NCBI GenBank assembly: GCA_900552525.1
Contig: UNSK01000023.1
Span: 1-31,867, forward strand
Reading direction: 5' to 3'
Source of the DNA: Candidatus Gastranaerophilales bacterium
GTDB lineage: Bacteria; Cyanobacteriota; Vampirovibrionia; Gastranaerophilales; Gastranaerophilaceae
DNA length: 31,867 nt
Numbering within the stretch: position 1 is the first letter of the stretch; every line of letters starts with the position of its first letter. Of this stretch, positions 17,485 through 25,652 are shown in pieces. The notes under the pieces were generated by a model. It had not been told where the DNA came from and searched no databases. It was given only the letters and a program-made list of their open reading frames with translations. A program made the position numbers and the translations under genes.

Positions 17485-18712
17485 ATGTTGAACCGTTATT
17501 TACTTCACTAACTAATGATATCTTACCTTCATGAAGTTCTACGAGTTCTTTTGTAATGGTAAGCCCTAAGCCGGTTGAACTTTCTTTTTTTGTATAAGCA
17601 CTGTCAAGCTGGACAAATTTGGCAAAGATTTTTCCATGGTATTTTTTATCAATTCCAATGCCGTTATCATGGATTGCTATTTTGAAAGTTTCATCATTTG
17701 CACTAATTGAAATATCAACATTATTATTTTCAGGGGAATATTTTATTGCATTACTTATTAAATTATATAATATCTGCTGAATTTTTTGATAATCAGCGAA
17801 GACTTCAAAATCAACCGGCATATCTTTATTCAAAACAATATTCTTTTTTTGTGCCAGAGGCATAAGTATGTTACATGCTTCGTTTACTGCCCTTGAAATC
17901 CAAAAAGAACTTTTAACAATTTTCATTGCATTTGCTTCAATTTTTGACATATCCAAAACTTCATTAATCATTCCAAGAAGATGCGTTGCAGAAACCTTAA
18001 TATCATTAATATATTCTTCCTGCTTTGAATTAAGGTTTCCATACAGCTGGGCTGAAAGTATATCCGAAAAACCTAGGATTGAGTTTAAAGGTGTTCTTAA
18101 TTCATGAGAAATATTGGCAAGAAATTCATTCTTTACCTTATCCGCTTCCAGTATTCTCTCGTTTTGCTCTTTAATTGTCTTGTAAGCTTGATTTTTTTCT
18201 AAAATTCCATCCTTCAAGGCTTTAAGCTGAAGCTTAAACACATTAGAGAGCTCCATATCTTTAAGAATATATGAAAATACTGATGAAACCGCATTTAATA
18301 CATCCAGGTCCGCATTGCTGTAAAATCCATCTTCTCGTTTTGACAAAAGAATTATTCCAAAAACAGTAGATTTTATTGAAATTTTCGATAATATATAAGA
18401 TTTCTGACGACTACCCTGTAACTCTACTGCTTCTATAAATTCAGAAGATGCATCAAATATTTTTCCCTCTTTTGAAAAAGCAAAATGCTTTAAATTGCTA
18501 TTTAGTTTAAAAGTTTTATCTATTTCATAATTACTGTGTTTTTTGTATGTATACTTTAACTGTAGGCTATCTGGATTGAGAAAATAGATAAATCCCTCAT
18601 CAAAAATTAATATCTTTTCAAGTTTGCGGAAAACATCCGCACTGTTATTTATATCTGTTTCAAACAGTGATGGTACGAGTTTTAAAATTTTTTCTGACGA
18701 TAATAAAGCCAA
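17462..18712 (-). CDS. Cytoplasmic GAF-type sensor histidine kinase
   Basis: Domains in order: an N-terminal GAF-like sensor (about 15-150), a short coiled coil (about 155-195), HisKA with the phospho-acceptor in NISHELRTPLN (His near 206), and HATPase_c (about 305-416) with N-box NLISNAIKYS, G1 DNGIGID and G2 GLGLTITKELVELH. There is no membrane helix, so it senses an internal signal. The start is TTG at 18712, with GGGGG four bases upstream. No response regulator is nearby, so it is an orphan kinase. It follows the SNF2 helicase gene by 88 bases and may be cotranscribed. Confidence 0.92.
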   Translation of the reverse strand: MALLSSEKILKLVPSLFETDINNSADVFRKLEKILIFDEGFIYFLNPDSLQLKYTYKKHSNYEIDKTFKLNSNLKHFAFSKEGKIFDASSEFIEAVELQGSRQKSYILSKISIKSTVFGIILLSKREDGFYSNADLDVLNAVSSVFSYILKDMELSNVFKLQLKALKDGILEKNQAYKTIKEQNERILEADKVKNEFLANISHELRTPLNSILGFSDILSAQLYGNLNSKQEEYINDIKVSATHLLGMINEVLDMSKIEANAMKIVKSSFWISRAVNEACNILMPLAQKKNIVLNKDMPVDFEVFADYQKIQQILYNLISNAIKYSPENNNVDISISANDETFKIAIHDNGIGIDKKYHGKIFAKFVQLDSAYTKKESSTGLGLTITKELVELHEGKISLVSEVNNGSTFIVEIPF

Positions 18713-18800
18713 TTTTCCCCCTTGATTTACCCTTTTTATATAAGGCGGACAAGTTGTATTGTCCAGCCTCCAATCTTAATTTACCCCTTTTGTTTACCCC
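18713..18800. other. Spacer with GGGGTAAA repeats and a hairpin
   Basis: Read on the minus strand, this spacer between the SNF2 gene and the kinase holds GGGGTAAA twice (18800-18793 and 18787-18780) and GGGTAAA once (18732-18726). Between the second and third copies is a hairpin with stem GGACAA/TTGTCC (18747-18752 and 18759-18764). No strong U-tract follows it. Confidence 0.5.
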
Positions 18801-21797
18801 CTAGCCTGCTGAAAGAGAAAATATATCGTATATTTCTTGATCTGAAAGTTCTGTAATAATTTTTTCACCTTCATAAACTGCTAAATCAGCAAGTTCTTTC
18901 TTTGATTTTAGCATTTCGTCAATTTTTTCTTCAAAAGTTCCTAGTGTTATCAAACGATGAACCATAACATTTTTATCCTGCCCTATACGATAGGTTCTAT
19001 CCGTAGCCTGTTCTTCAACAGCAGGATTCCACCAGAGGTCATAGTGAATAACGTTTGTAGCACTCGTAAGGTTCAAACCTGTACCGCCGGCCTTAAGAGA
19101 AAGTATCATTACTTTTCTATCATCATTATTTTGAAAATCTTCTATTAAATGTTCTCTTTGTGGAACAGTTAAAGATCCATGGAAGAATGAAGGTTCCGAA
19201 CCGCATTCCTCACAAAGAATTTTTGTAAGCAAATCACCCATTTCTTTATATTGGGTAAATATAAGAGTCTTTTCGTTATTATCAAGTATACTTTGAACTA
19301 GTGATACACACTTTTCAGCCTTTCCGGAAAGCTCTTTTGAAGTTTCACCGCTTTTTAAGAATTGATAAGGGTGGTTACAGATTTGTTTTAATGCTGTAAT
19401 GAGCTTAAATATATTCCCTCGTCTGTTTACTCCGGTAAACCCGCTGATTTTTTCCATCATTTCGTTAAGAGTTTTTTCATATAATATAGCCTGAGATTTA
19501 GCAAGATAGCAGTAGTCATTCATAACCATCTTATCCGGAAGGTCAGAAATTACATGCTTGTCAGTCTTAAGGCGTCTTAATACAAATGGAGAAACCGACA
19601 GCTTGAGTTTTGAAGCTCTGGATTTCTCTTTAAATCTCTCAATAGGCACAGCATAACTCTTTTGAAACTCTTTTAATGAACCTAAATAACCTTTATTAAT
19701 GAAGTCAAATATACTCCACAGCTCAGTAAGCCTGTTTTCTACCGGTGTACCTGTCATTGCTATTTTTATATCTGATTTTAGAGATTTGATTGCAAGAGTC
19801 TGTGCAGTATCAGGGTTTTTAATATTCTGTGCCTCATCAACAACAACCATTCCCCACGTGTTTTTCTTCATCTCTTCAACATCAATACGCATAATTGCAT
19901 ATGTCGTTAGAATTACATCGCACTTTAAATCAAGTTTTCTATCAATTCCATGATATGTTGCAGTCTTTAATGAAGGAGCAAACATTTGAAGCTCCTTCAT
20001 CCAGTTTCCCATCAGTGTGGTAGGACAGACAACAAGAACTGGATTCTTTAGCTTATTTTCTTCTTTTAATTTTAGTATAAGGCTGATAACCTGTATCGTC
20101 TTACCAAGCCCCATATCATCAGCCATACAGCATCCGAACCCCTTTGAAATATTGGTCCATAGCCATTTAAGACCTGTCATCTGGTAAGCTCTTAGGTCAC
20201 CTTTTAAGTCTTCCGGCTGTGTTACTTCTACCGGTTTTGCAAAGTCTTTTATGACATTAGCGTATGCCTCATCATAGTTAAAGTCATAATTTTGCAGCTG
20301 GCCTGACATTGAAGCATGAATAAGTTCAAGACGAGTCATCTTCTTATGGTTAGCATTTTTTATCTGCTCTACAAGCTTCTGGCCTTCTGCCTTATCTACA
20401 AGAATATACTTGCCATTATATTGTATCAAGCCATTGCTCTCACTAACAAGCTTATTAAATTCCTCAAGAGAAATCTTTTCATCCCCCAGAGAAACTTCAT
20501 AAGAAAATTCAAGAATATCGTCTAGAGAGATTGCACTGCTTGAAACGGTATTAAATATATTCATTAAATCATCAGAACGGGAAGCTTTAACTTTTGCATT
20601 AATAGAAGCTCTAGGAACAATAATATTAGTAAGTTCTTCCGGTAATACAACATCTATTTGGGCTTTCTGGAGGTAATAAGCTGTTTGAGCAATAATTTTA
20701 TAAACCTCGTTTAGATTTAATGTCAGCGCTAGCTTATCCTCATCTTCAAAAAGAGTTTCAAGCTCAGGCATATATCGTACAGCATAATTAAGCTGTTTTT
20801 CAATAATTTTACCAATGTCATCCGTATCAAGCTCCCAAATCTTATCATTTTGATACAAATCATCAAGCATTATTGTTTCATTTGTTTTACGGTTTTTGAT
20901 ATGAATTTTAAGTTCAAATTCATCGTCACTGACTTTATTTACTTTAAAGAATGGAATAAGATCATATTTACCGAGATAAAGCTCATCCAACCACTGTGCA
21001 ATGTTTTCAGCAACATCTTTACCTTTAAGCAGCGAACGCTGTTCTAAATCCTTAATCATATAATGTCCGGATTTAATGTCTTTGAAACGATAAGCTTTTA
21101 TCCCTAAAAATTTATAAATAAGATAATTTAGATATTCTCTAATAAATCTTTCAACGAAGTTCTTTGGCTTAACGCCCTTAATAAAAATATTTTCTGGCAG
21201 ATTTCTCTCGAGCTCATTAATTATTTTAGCAGATTCTTTATTTGAAATAATAGGTTCGTATACTATACGGAATGACCCGCCCGCCGGGCCTTCTTTCTTA
21301 TGAACAGTTGGTATAAAATAAAGCTTTTCAATAAGCTTCATAACAAAGTGAGTTAATTTATTAAAATAAGCAAAAGTTTGTGTAAGAGATGAAAAATCAA
21401 TTACCTCCCCAAATCCGCCAAAGTAGTCAAGAACTAAATCAAGAGGCATAACATAGCCAATTTGGCCATTAACCTCTTTAGACGTAAATCGGAACATTGA
21501 CCCCTTTGATTTTAAATAAAATTGAAAGTTATTTGTGGGGGTTACAAAGAATGATAATTTAGGATTTTCAGCCGTACCGTCATTAATAAGCAGAAAATCA
21601 GTATTTCTGACAGGTGAATTAGGTGATAAAAATATCCCCTCAAATTCATCTTCAACAAGCTGGTATATCAAGCTCAAAGTATATCGAAAATCTTTATTTT
21701 TAAATCCTTCCGGATTTTCACTAAGATTAAAAAAGAATTCATCTACATTATTTTTTTTGAGTGATAAATCTATATCTAAAGGTTTTGTTGCTGTCAT
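18801..21797 (-). CDS. SNF2-family (HepA/RapA-like) helicase/ATPase
   Basis: The C-terminal half is a complete SNF2 motor: Walker A in ADDMGLGKT (about 558-566), DEAQ box (about 651-654), TGTPVENR, then the helicase C lobe with FTQYKEM, SLKAGGTGLNLT and QATDRTYRIGQ (about 930-941). The N-terminal ~500 residues are a long accessory region usual in bacterial SNF2 proteins of about 1000 residues; no SWIM zinc finger is evident. Such enzymes remodel protein-DNA or polymerase-DNA complexes; the specific role is unknown. It ends with TAG directly followed by GGGGTAAA. It lies downstream of gpmI. No restriction or defence genes are adjacent. Confidence 0.93.
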   Translation of the reverse strand: MTATKPLDIDLSLKKNNVDEFFFNLSENPEGFKNKDFRYTLSLIYQLVEDEFEGIFLSPNSPVRNTDFLLINDGTAENPKLSFFVTPTNNFQFYLKSKGSMFRFTSKEVNGQIGYVMPLDLVLDYFGGFGEVIDFSSLTQTFAYFNKLTHFVMKLIEKLYFIPTVHKKEGPAGGSFRIVYEPIISNKESAKIINELERNLPENIFIKGVKPKNFVERFIREYLNYLIYKFLGIKAYRFKDIKSGHYMIKDLEQRSLLKGKDVAENIAQWLDELYLGKYDLIPFFKVNKVSDDEFELKIHIKNRKTNETIMLDDLYQNDKIWELDTDDIGKIIEKQLNYAVRYMPELETLFEDEDKLALTLNLNEVYKIIAQTAYYLQKAQIDVVLPEELTNIIVPRASINAKVKASRSDDLMNIFNTVSSSAISLDDILEFSYEVSLGDEKISLEEFNKLVSESNGLIQYNGKYILVDKAEGQKLVEQIKNANHKKMTRLELIHASMSGQLQNYDFNYDEAYANVIKDFAKPVEVTQPEDLKGDLRAYQMTGLKWLWTNISKGFGCCMADDMGLGKTIQVISLILKLKEENKLKNPVLVVCPTTLMGNWMKELQMFAPSLKTATYHGIDRKLDLKCDVILTTYAIMRIDVEEMKKNTWGMVVVDEAQNIKNPDTAQTLAIKSLKSDIKIAMTGTPVENRLTELWSIFDFINKGYLGSLKEFQKSYAVPIERFKEKSRASKLKLSVSPFVLRRLKTDKHVISDLPDKMVMNDYCYLAKSQAILYEKTLNEMMEKISGFTGVNRRGNIFKLITALKQICNHPYQFLKSGETSKELSGKAEKCVSLVQSILDNNEKTLIFTQYKEMGDLLTKILCEECGSEPSFFHGSLTVPQREHLIEDFQNNDDRKVMILSLKAGGTGLNLTSATNVIHYDLWWNPAVEEQATDRTYRIGQDKNVMVHRLITLGTFEEKIDEMLKSKKELADLAVYEGEKIITELSDQEIYDIFSLSAG

Positions 21798-21829
21798 AAA
21801 ATCTCTCTTTGTACTCTCCGGTAGAAGTA

Positions 21830-21848
21830 TTCGGGCTATAAGCCCGAA
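21830..21848. other. Perfect 8-bp intergenic hairpin
   Basis: TTCGGGCT (21830-21837) pairs with AGCCCGAA (21841-21848) across three bases, in the 68-bp spacer between gpmI and the SNF2 gene. No U-tract follows in either direction, so a processing or stability hairpin is more likely than a terminator. Confidence 0.6.
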
Positions 21849-21865
21849 CCTTAATACCTTATCTT

Positions 21866-23404
21866 TTACTTTATTAAACTGTCACAATCCATTTCATCAG
21901 GCTTTTTAATACCCATTAATTGAAGTATTGTAGGAGCAACATTGCATAATGCTCCGTCTTCTTTCAGTTGAATATCCTTTGGACCGTTAATTATAACAAG
22001 CGGAACTTCATTTGTAGTATGTGCAGTTTGCGGTTTACCAGTTTTTTCATCAACCATAACTTCCGCATTACCGTGATCTGCTGTAAGAACCATTGTTACA
22101 TTATTTTCTTTACATTTTTCTGCAATTTTACCGACGCATTCATCAACAACTTTGCAGGCTTTTTCAGCTGCTTCTAGAACACCTGTATGCCCTACCATAT
22201 CAGGATTTGCAAAGTTAACTAAAATAAAGCCGTAATCTTTATTTTCTATTGCTTTAAGAACATTTTCGCAAACTTCATATGCACTCATTTCCGGCTGCAA
22301 ATCGTAAGTTGCAACTTTTGGAGAAGCAACAAGCTTTCTTGTTTCATGAGGTTTTGGCTCATCAATACCACCATTAAAGAAGAAAGTTACGTGAGCATAT
22401 TTCTCAGTTTCGGCAGTTCTAAACTGGTTAATACCGTTAGCTTCCAATACATCACCAAGGATATTAACAAGCTGTGTCTTAGGGAATGCTACAGGGAATG
22501 TAAATGTAGCTTCATAACTTGTCATTGTGCAGTAGTAAATATTTTTAAGCACTTTCTTTCTGTTAAAACCGTCAAAATCAGCAAAATTTATTGCTTTGGT
22601 TATTTCACGCGCTCTATCAGGTCTGTAGTTAAAGAATATAATAGCATCATTGTCATGAATTCTGCTTGTATTTACCCCTTCTTCTCCCCCAATTGCTGCA
22701 GGGAGAACAAATTCATCGGTAATACCGTTTTCATAAGATTTTTTAACTGCCTCAACCGCAGAAGAAGCATGTTCTCCTTCACCAAATAATAAACAGTTAT
22801 AACCTTTTTCAACCCTATCCCATCTGTTATCCCTGTCCATGATATAGTATCTTCCGATAACAGAAGCAACCGGGGGAAGGTTGTATTTTTTTAGTTCATC
22901 TTCAACGGTTTGCAAGTAAGTGCATGCACTTGAAGGAGGTGTGTCACGACCGTCAAGGAATGCATGAACATAAACTTTTTTTAGCCCTTCATCAGCAGCC
23001 AGTTTAATTAAAGCTAAAACGTGGTCTAACGAAGAATGTACTCCGCCTGTTGAAACGAGTCCGTATATATGCAGAGAAGAATTATTTTTCTTGGCATGCT
23101 CAATCGCTTCCAGAAATTTTTCATTTTTAAAGAATGAACCGTCTTTTATAGCTCTGTTAATTTTTGATAAATCTTGATAAACAACTCTTCCTGCACCGAG
23201 ATTTAAGTGGCCGACTTCGCTGTTTCCCATTTGTCCGTGGGGAAGCCCTACATATTCACCATCAGCATGAATTTTAGTAGATGGATAGTCTTTTATTAAT
23301 TCAGGAACATTAACAGGGTGCGCAAGTTTAGTTGCATCATATTTTTCAGAGCCGGTAGAAATTCCCCAGCCGTCCATAATACATAACAATACTCTATTAG
23401 TCAT
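21866..23404 (-). CDS. gpmI: 2,3-bisphosphoglycerate-independent phosphoglycerate mutase
   Basis: GpmI interconverts 3- and 2-phosphoglycerate in glycolysis using two Mn2+ ions. The alkaline-phosphatase-fold motifs are all present: CIMDGWG near the start (metal Asp11), GQMGNSEVGHLNLGAGR with the phospho-Ser near 61, HAFLDGRDTPP near 148, DRDNRWDRV near 190, NYRPDRAREI near 265, and the late metal site VNFANPDMVGHTG plus LTADHGNAE. The 512-residue length is standard. GAGGAG lies about 9 bases before the ATG. Confidence 0.97.
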   Translation of the reverse strand: MTNRVLLCIMDGWGISTGSEKYDATKLAHPVNVPELIKDYPSTKIHADGEYVGLPHGQMGNSEVGHLNLGAGRVVYQDLSKINRAIKDGSFFKNEKFLEAIEHAKKNNSSLHIYGLVSTGGVHSSLDHVLALIKLAADEGLKKVYVHAFLDGRDTPPSSACTYLQTVEDELKKYNLPPVASVIGRYYIMDRDNRWDRVEKGYNCLLFGEGEHASSAVEAVKKSYENGITDEFVLPAAIGGEEGVNTSRIHDNDAIIFFNYRPDRAREITKAINFADFDGFNRKKVLKNIYYCTMTSYEATFTFPVAFPKTQLVNILGDVLEANGINQFRTAETEKYAHVTFFFNGGIDEPKPHETRKLVASPKVATYDLQPEMSAYEVCENVLKAIENKDYGFILVNFANPDMVGHTGVLEAAEKACKVVDECVGKIAEKCKENNVTMVLTADHGNAEVMVDEKTGKPQTAHTTNEVPLVIINGPKDIQLKEDGALCNVAPTILQLMGIKKPDEMDCDSLIK

Positions 23405-23713
23405 AGTTATAATCTCCTCTTAAAAAGTCTTTTAACCCTATAAGTTTATGACAAAGAGGCATAAATGTAAAGAGGAAAGCTGGTATCATACTCCCTTTAT
23501 TTTAGCAAATATTAATTTTTGTAAAGATAAATTTGCAAGCTGAAAATCAGTCAGTATAATGGTTTTAGTAATTTTGCACAAGAACGTGTAAAAATATATA
23601 GCATTTATATAGCAATTTTTATTTCGTTTGTGTGTTTAGATATATAAGACCAAAAAGATGTAAATATTTATGGGATTAAAAAAGTAAGTTGTAAAATATA
23701 GGAGTAATTAGTT
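23405..23713. promoter_or_regulatory. Divergent promoter region between gpmI and the 608-residue protein gene
   Basis: This 309-bp gap holds a minus-strand promoter for gpmI (TTTACA 23471-23466, 17-bp spacer, TAAACT 23448-23443) and a plus-strand promoter (TTGCAA 23533-23538, 16-bp spacer, TATAAT 23555-23560). The latter would give a leader of about 145 bases containing two direct TATATAGCA copies 11 bp apart (23595-23603 and 23606-23614). A second weak -10 (TAAAAT near 23692) is closer to the gene. No RNA gene or ORF of note is seen. Confidence 0.5.
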
Positions 23714-25540
23714 ATGTCAGATGAATTAACAATTCAACCAGGGGTAAATCCTCAAATCCAACCAAAGAAAACTTCAACAACACCTTATGCATTAGGCGGT
23801 GCTGCAGTAGGTGCAGCTGCTGGTTGGGGCGCTTCTGCTCTGTACAAAGGAACACCTAGTGCAAAGTCTTATGAAGAGCTTATTAAAGATGCAAATGAAA
23901 AAGATGTAGTTGACCTTAAAGCAAAAAAAGAAGCTTTAGATAAAGCTGAAAAAGAATTAGCAGATGCAGGCAAAGTTGTCTATGATGGAAAAGAAAAAGA
24001 AGCTTTGGACAAAGCTATAAAAGCACGCGATGAAGAATTAGCGAGATTAACAGAAACAAAATCAGGTAATTCTAAAGTTTTCCAAGCTAAAAACTGGGAT
24101 AAATTAGGAATTGATGCTACTGATCTTCCTACAACCAATGAACGAACTGGTAAACCTTTTACTACAAATAAAGGAGCTAGTACATGGGAAAAAGAAGTCA
24201 GGGGTGAATACAATCGCTTAAAAGCTGAATATGATAAAGCTGTACACGATTTAAATTCAAGACTTGGCAGTGGTGATGAACAAAAATTAATCCAGCATAA
24301 ATTTGATATTCAGAAATATTTAGATGATTCTTATAATGCAAATAAGAAAGTAAAGCCAGATAAATTAGATAAGTTGTTTACGACCGAAACAGGCTGGGGT
24401 AAACATACTTATGAATATACAAGAGCAGAAAAGGTTGCAAATACTATTATACCTTCTGTAGGAAAAGATCCTAATAAACTTACAAATGCACAGGTTCAAG
24501 CTTTTGCTGAAAAACTAGACAATGGGGCTGCAACTCCTGCAGGTTATCGCAGCAGAACAGTATTTGAAGTCGTAGAAGGTAAGAGAAAACCTGTAAAATA
24601 CGCTTTTAGTTCTGATATGTTTAATGAGTTTAGAAACTCTGAAAATGCAAAAGTTGCAGAACAAAGAACAGAGTTAATTGAGTCATTATTAAATAGAGCA
24701 AAAGAAAATATTGGCTTACAAAAACGCCAGGCTAACTTTGTAAAAGATTTTATTGAAACAGTTCCAGATTCAACTGCAGAAAAAACAGGCTTATTTAATA
24801 CAACAAAAGGTGGTAGAAAAGAAGTTAAAATAACAAATATTATATCAGAAGCAACTTCTAACCCATCTTTCTATGATAAAGACTTAAATAAAGTTGCAAA
24901 AGCAATTGAAAAGAATGGCGGAGCATATACTACAATGCCAACAGGATTAAAAGGTTCCTATGCAGGTGCGAAAGACTTGCAGCAATTACAAGAAATGATT
25001 CAATCAAGAAAAGATGTTTTGAAAATGTTTAATCAGGAACAACGTGCTCTTGCAAAAGATTTAAGAGCTTGTGTTGATGACCATGCAGTATTAAAACAGC
25101 TTGAAGAAAAAATTGCAGATGTTAGAAATGCAGATGAAGGTGTTGCTAAAGCGAAAGAAGCTATCTTTAAGCAATTCCCAGGTTTAGCAGAAGGCATTGA
25201 AAAAGCTGGTTTAACTCAAAGTGAAGCAATGGAAAAAGAAAGTTATAAAAAGTTAGCCAAAGTTGTAGAAGACAAGCAAGCTCTTTATGACAAGGTTGCA
25301 GCAGAAAAAGGCAAGGTTAACGAAACCGCTAAAAAAGCAGCAGAAGAAGTTAAAAATAAAGCGAAATCAGAACTTGATGACTTAGTAAAAACTCTCAATA
25401 GTAAAGTTAAAGGAATGAGCGGTGGTGCTAAAGCTGCTGTAATTGGCGGTCTGGCTGTAGTCGGTGGCTTAATTGGAGCTAATATGGCTAAATCAAAAAA
25501 TAAAAATGCAGAAGCTGCAGCAAGACAAATTATTGCGTAG
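23714..25540 (+). CDS. Hypothetical 608-residue coiled-coil protein with Gly/Ala membrane-like segments at both ends
   Basis: Function unknown. A Gly/Ala-rich hydrophobic stretch (about 26-44, GGAAVGAAAGWGASAL) follows a short polar N-terminus, and a second lies near the C-terminus (about 574-592, VIGGLAVVGGLIGA), ending in a polar tail. Both contain glycine-zipper spacing. Everything between is highly charged, Lys/Glu/Ala-rich and strongly helical, with predicted coiled coils around 50-115, 325-350, 455-500 and 515-570. There is no classical signal peptide. The codon use is very AT-rich with many AAA/GAA. AGGAG lies about 10 bases before the ATG, and it is a single-gene unit with its own promoter and terminator. 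Confidence 0.8.
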   Translation: MSDELTIQPGVNPQIQPKKTSTTPYALGGAAVGAAAGWGASALYKGTPSAKSYEELIKDANEKDVVDLKAKKEALDKAEKELADAGKVVYDGKEKEALDKAIKARDEELARLTETKSGNSKVFQAKNWDKLGIDATDLPTTNERTGKPFTTNKGASTWEKEVRGEYNRLKAEYDKAVHDLNSRLGSGDEQKLIQHKFDIQKYLDDSYNANKKVKPDKLDKLFTTETGWGKHTYEYTRAEKVANTIIPSVGKDPNKLTNAQVQAFAEKLDNGAATPAGYRSRTVFEVVEGKRKPVKYAFSSDMFNEFRNSENAKVAEQRTELIESLLNRAKENIGLQKRQANFVKDFIETVPDSTAEKTGLFNTTKGGRKEVKITNIISEATSNPSFYDKDLNKVAKAIEKNGGAYTTMPTGLKGSYAGAKDLQQLQEMIQSRKDVLKMFNQEQRALAKDLRACVDDHAVLKQLEEKIADVRNADEGVAKAKEAIFKQFPGLAEGIEKAGLTQSEAMEKESYKKLAKVVEDKQALYDKVAAEKGKVNETAKKAAEEVKNKAKSELDDLVKTLNSKVKGMSGGAKAAVIGGLAVVGGLIGANMAKSKNKNAEAAARQIIA

Positions 25541-25583
25541 CTGCAATCAATAACTAATAAAATATATTTTACAAGCAATAATG

Positions 25584-25619
25584 AAACCGATTAAACTTAT
25601 TTAGTCGGTTTTGTTTTTG
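25584..25619 (+). terminator. Intrinsic terminator
   Basis: A 12-bp stem with one G-U pair (AAACCGATTAAA 25584-25595 with 25600-25611), loop CTTA, followed by TGTTTTTG. It ends the 608-residue protein gene. Confidence 0.8.
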
Positions 25620-25652
25620 TGTTATTATACTTTATGCTGCAGGGAGGAGAGA

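Noticed and set aside
18801..21797. SNF2 helicase as part of a phage-defence island
   Set aside because: Neighbours are gpmI and a sensor kinase; no nuclease, methyltransferase, integrase or other defence gene is present. It looks like a chromosomal housekeeping-type SNF2 gene.
23405..23713. Small RNA, tRNA or CRISPR repeat in the longest gene-free gap
   Set aside because: No cloverleaf, no repeated units of CRISPR length and no terminator hairpin; the gap is explained by two divergent promoters and a leader.
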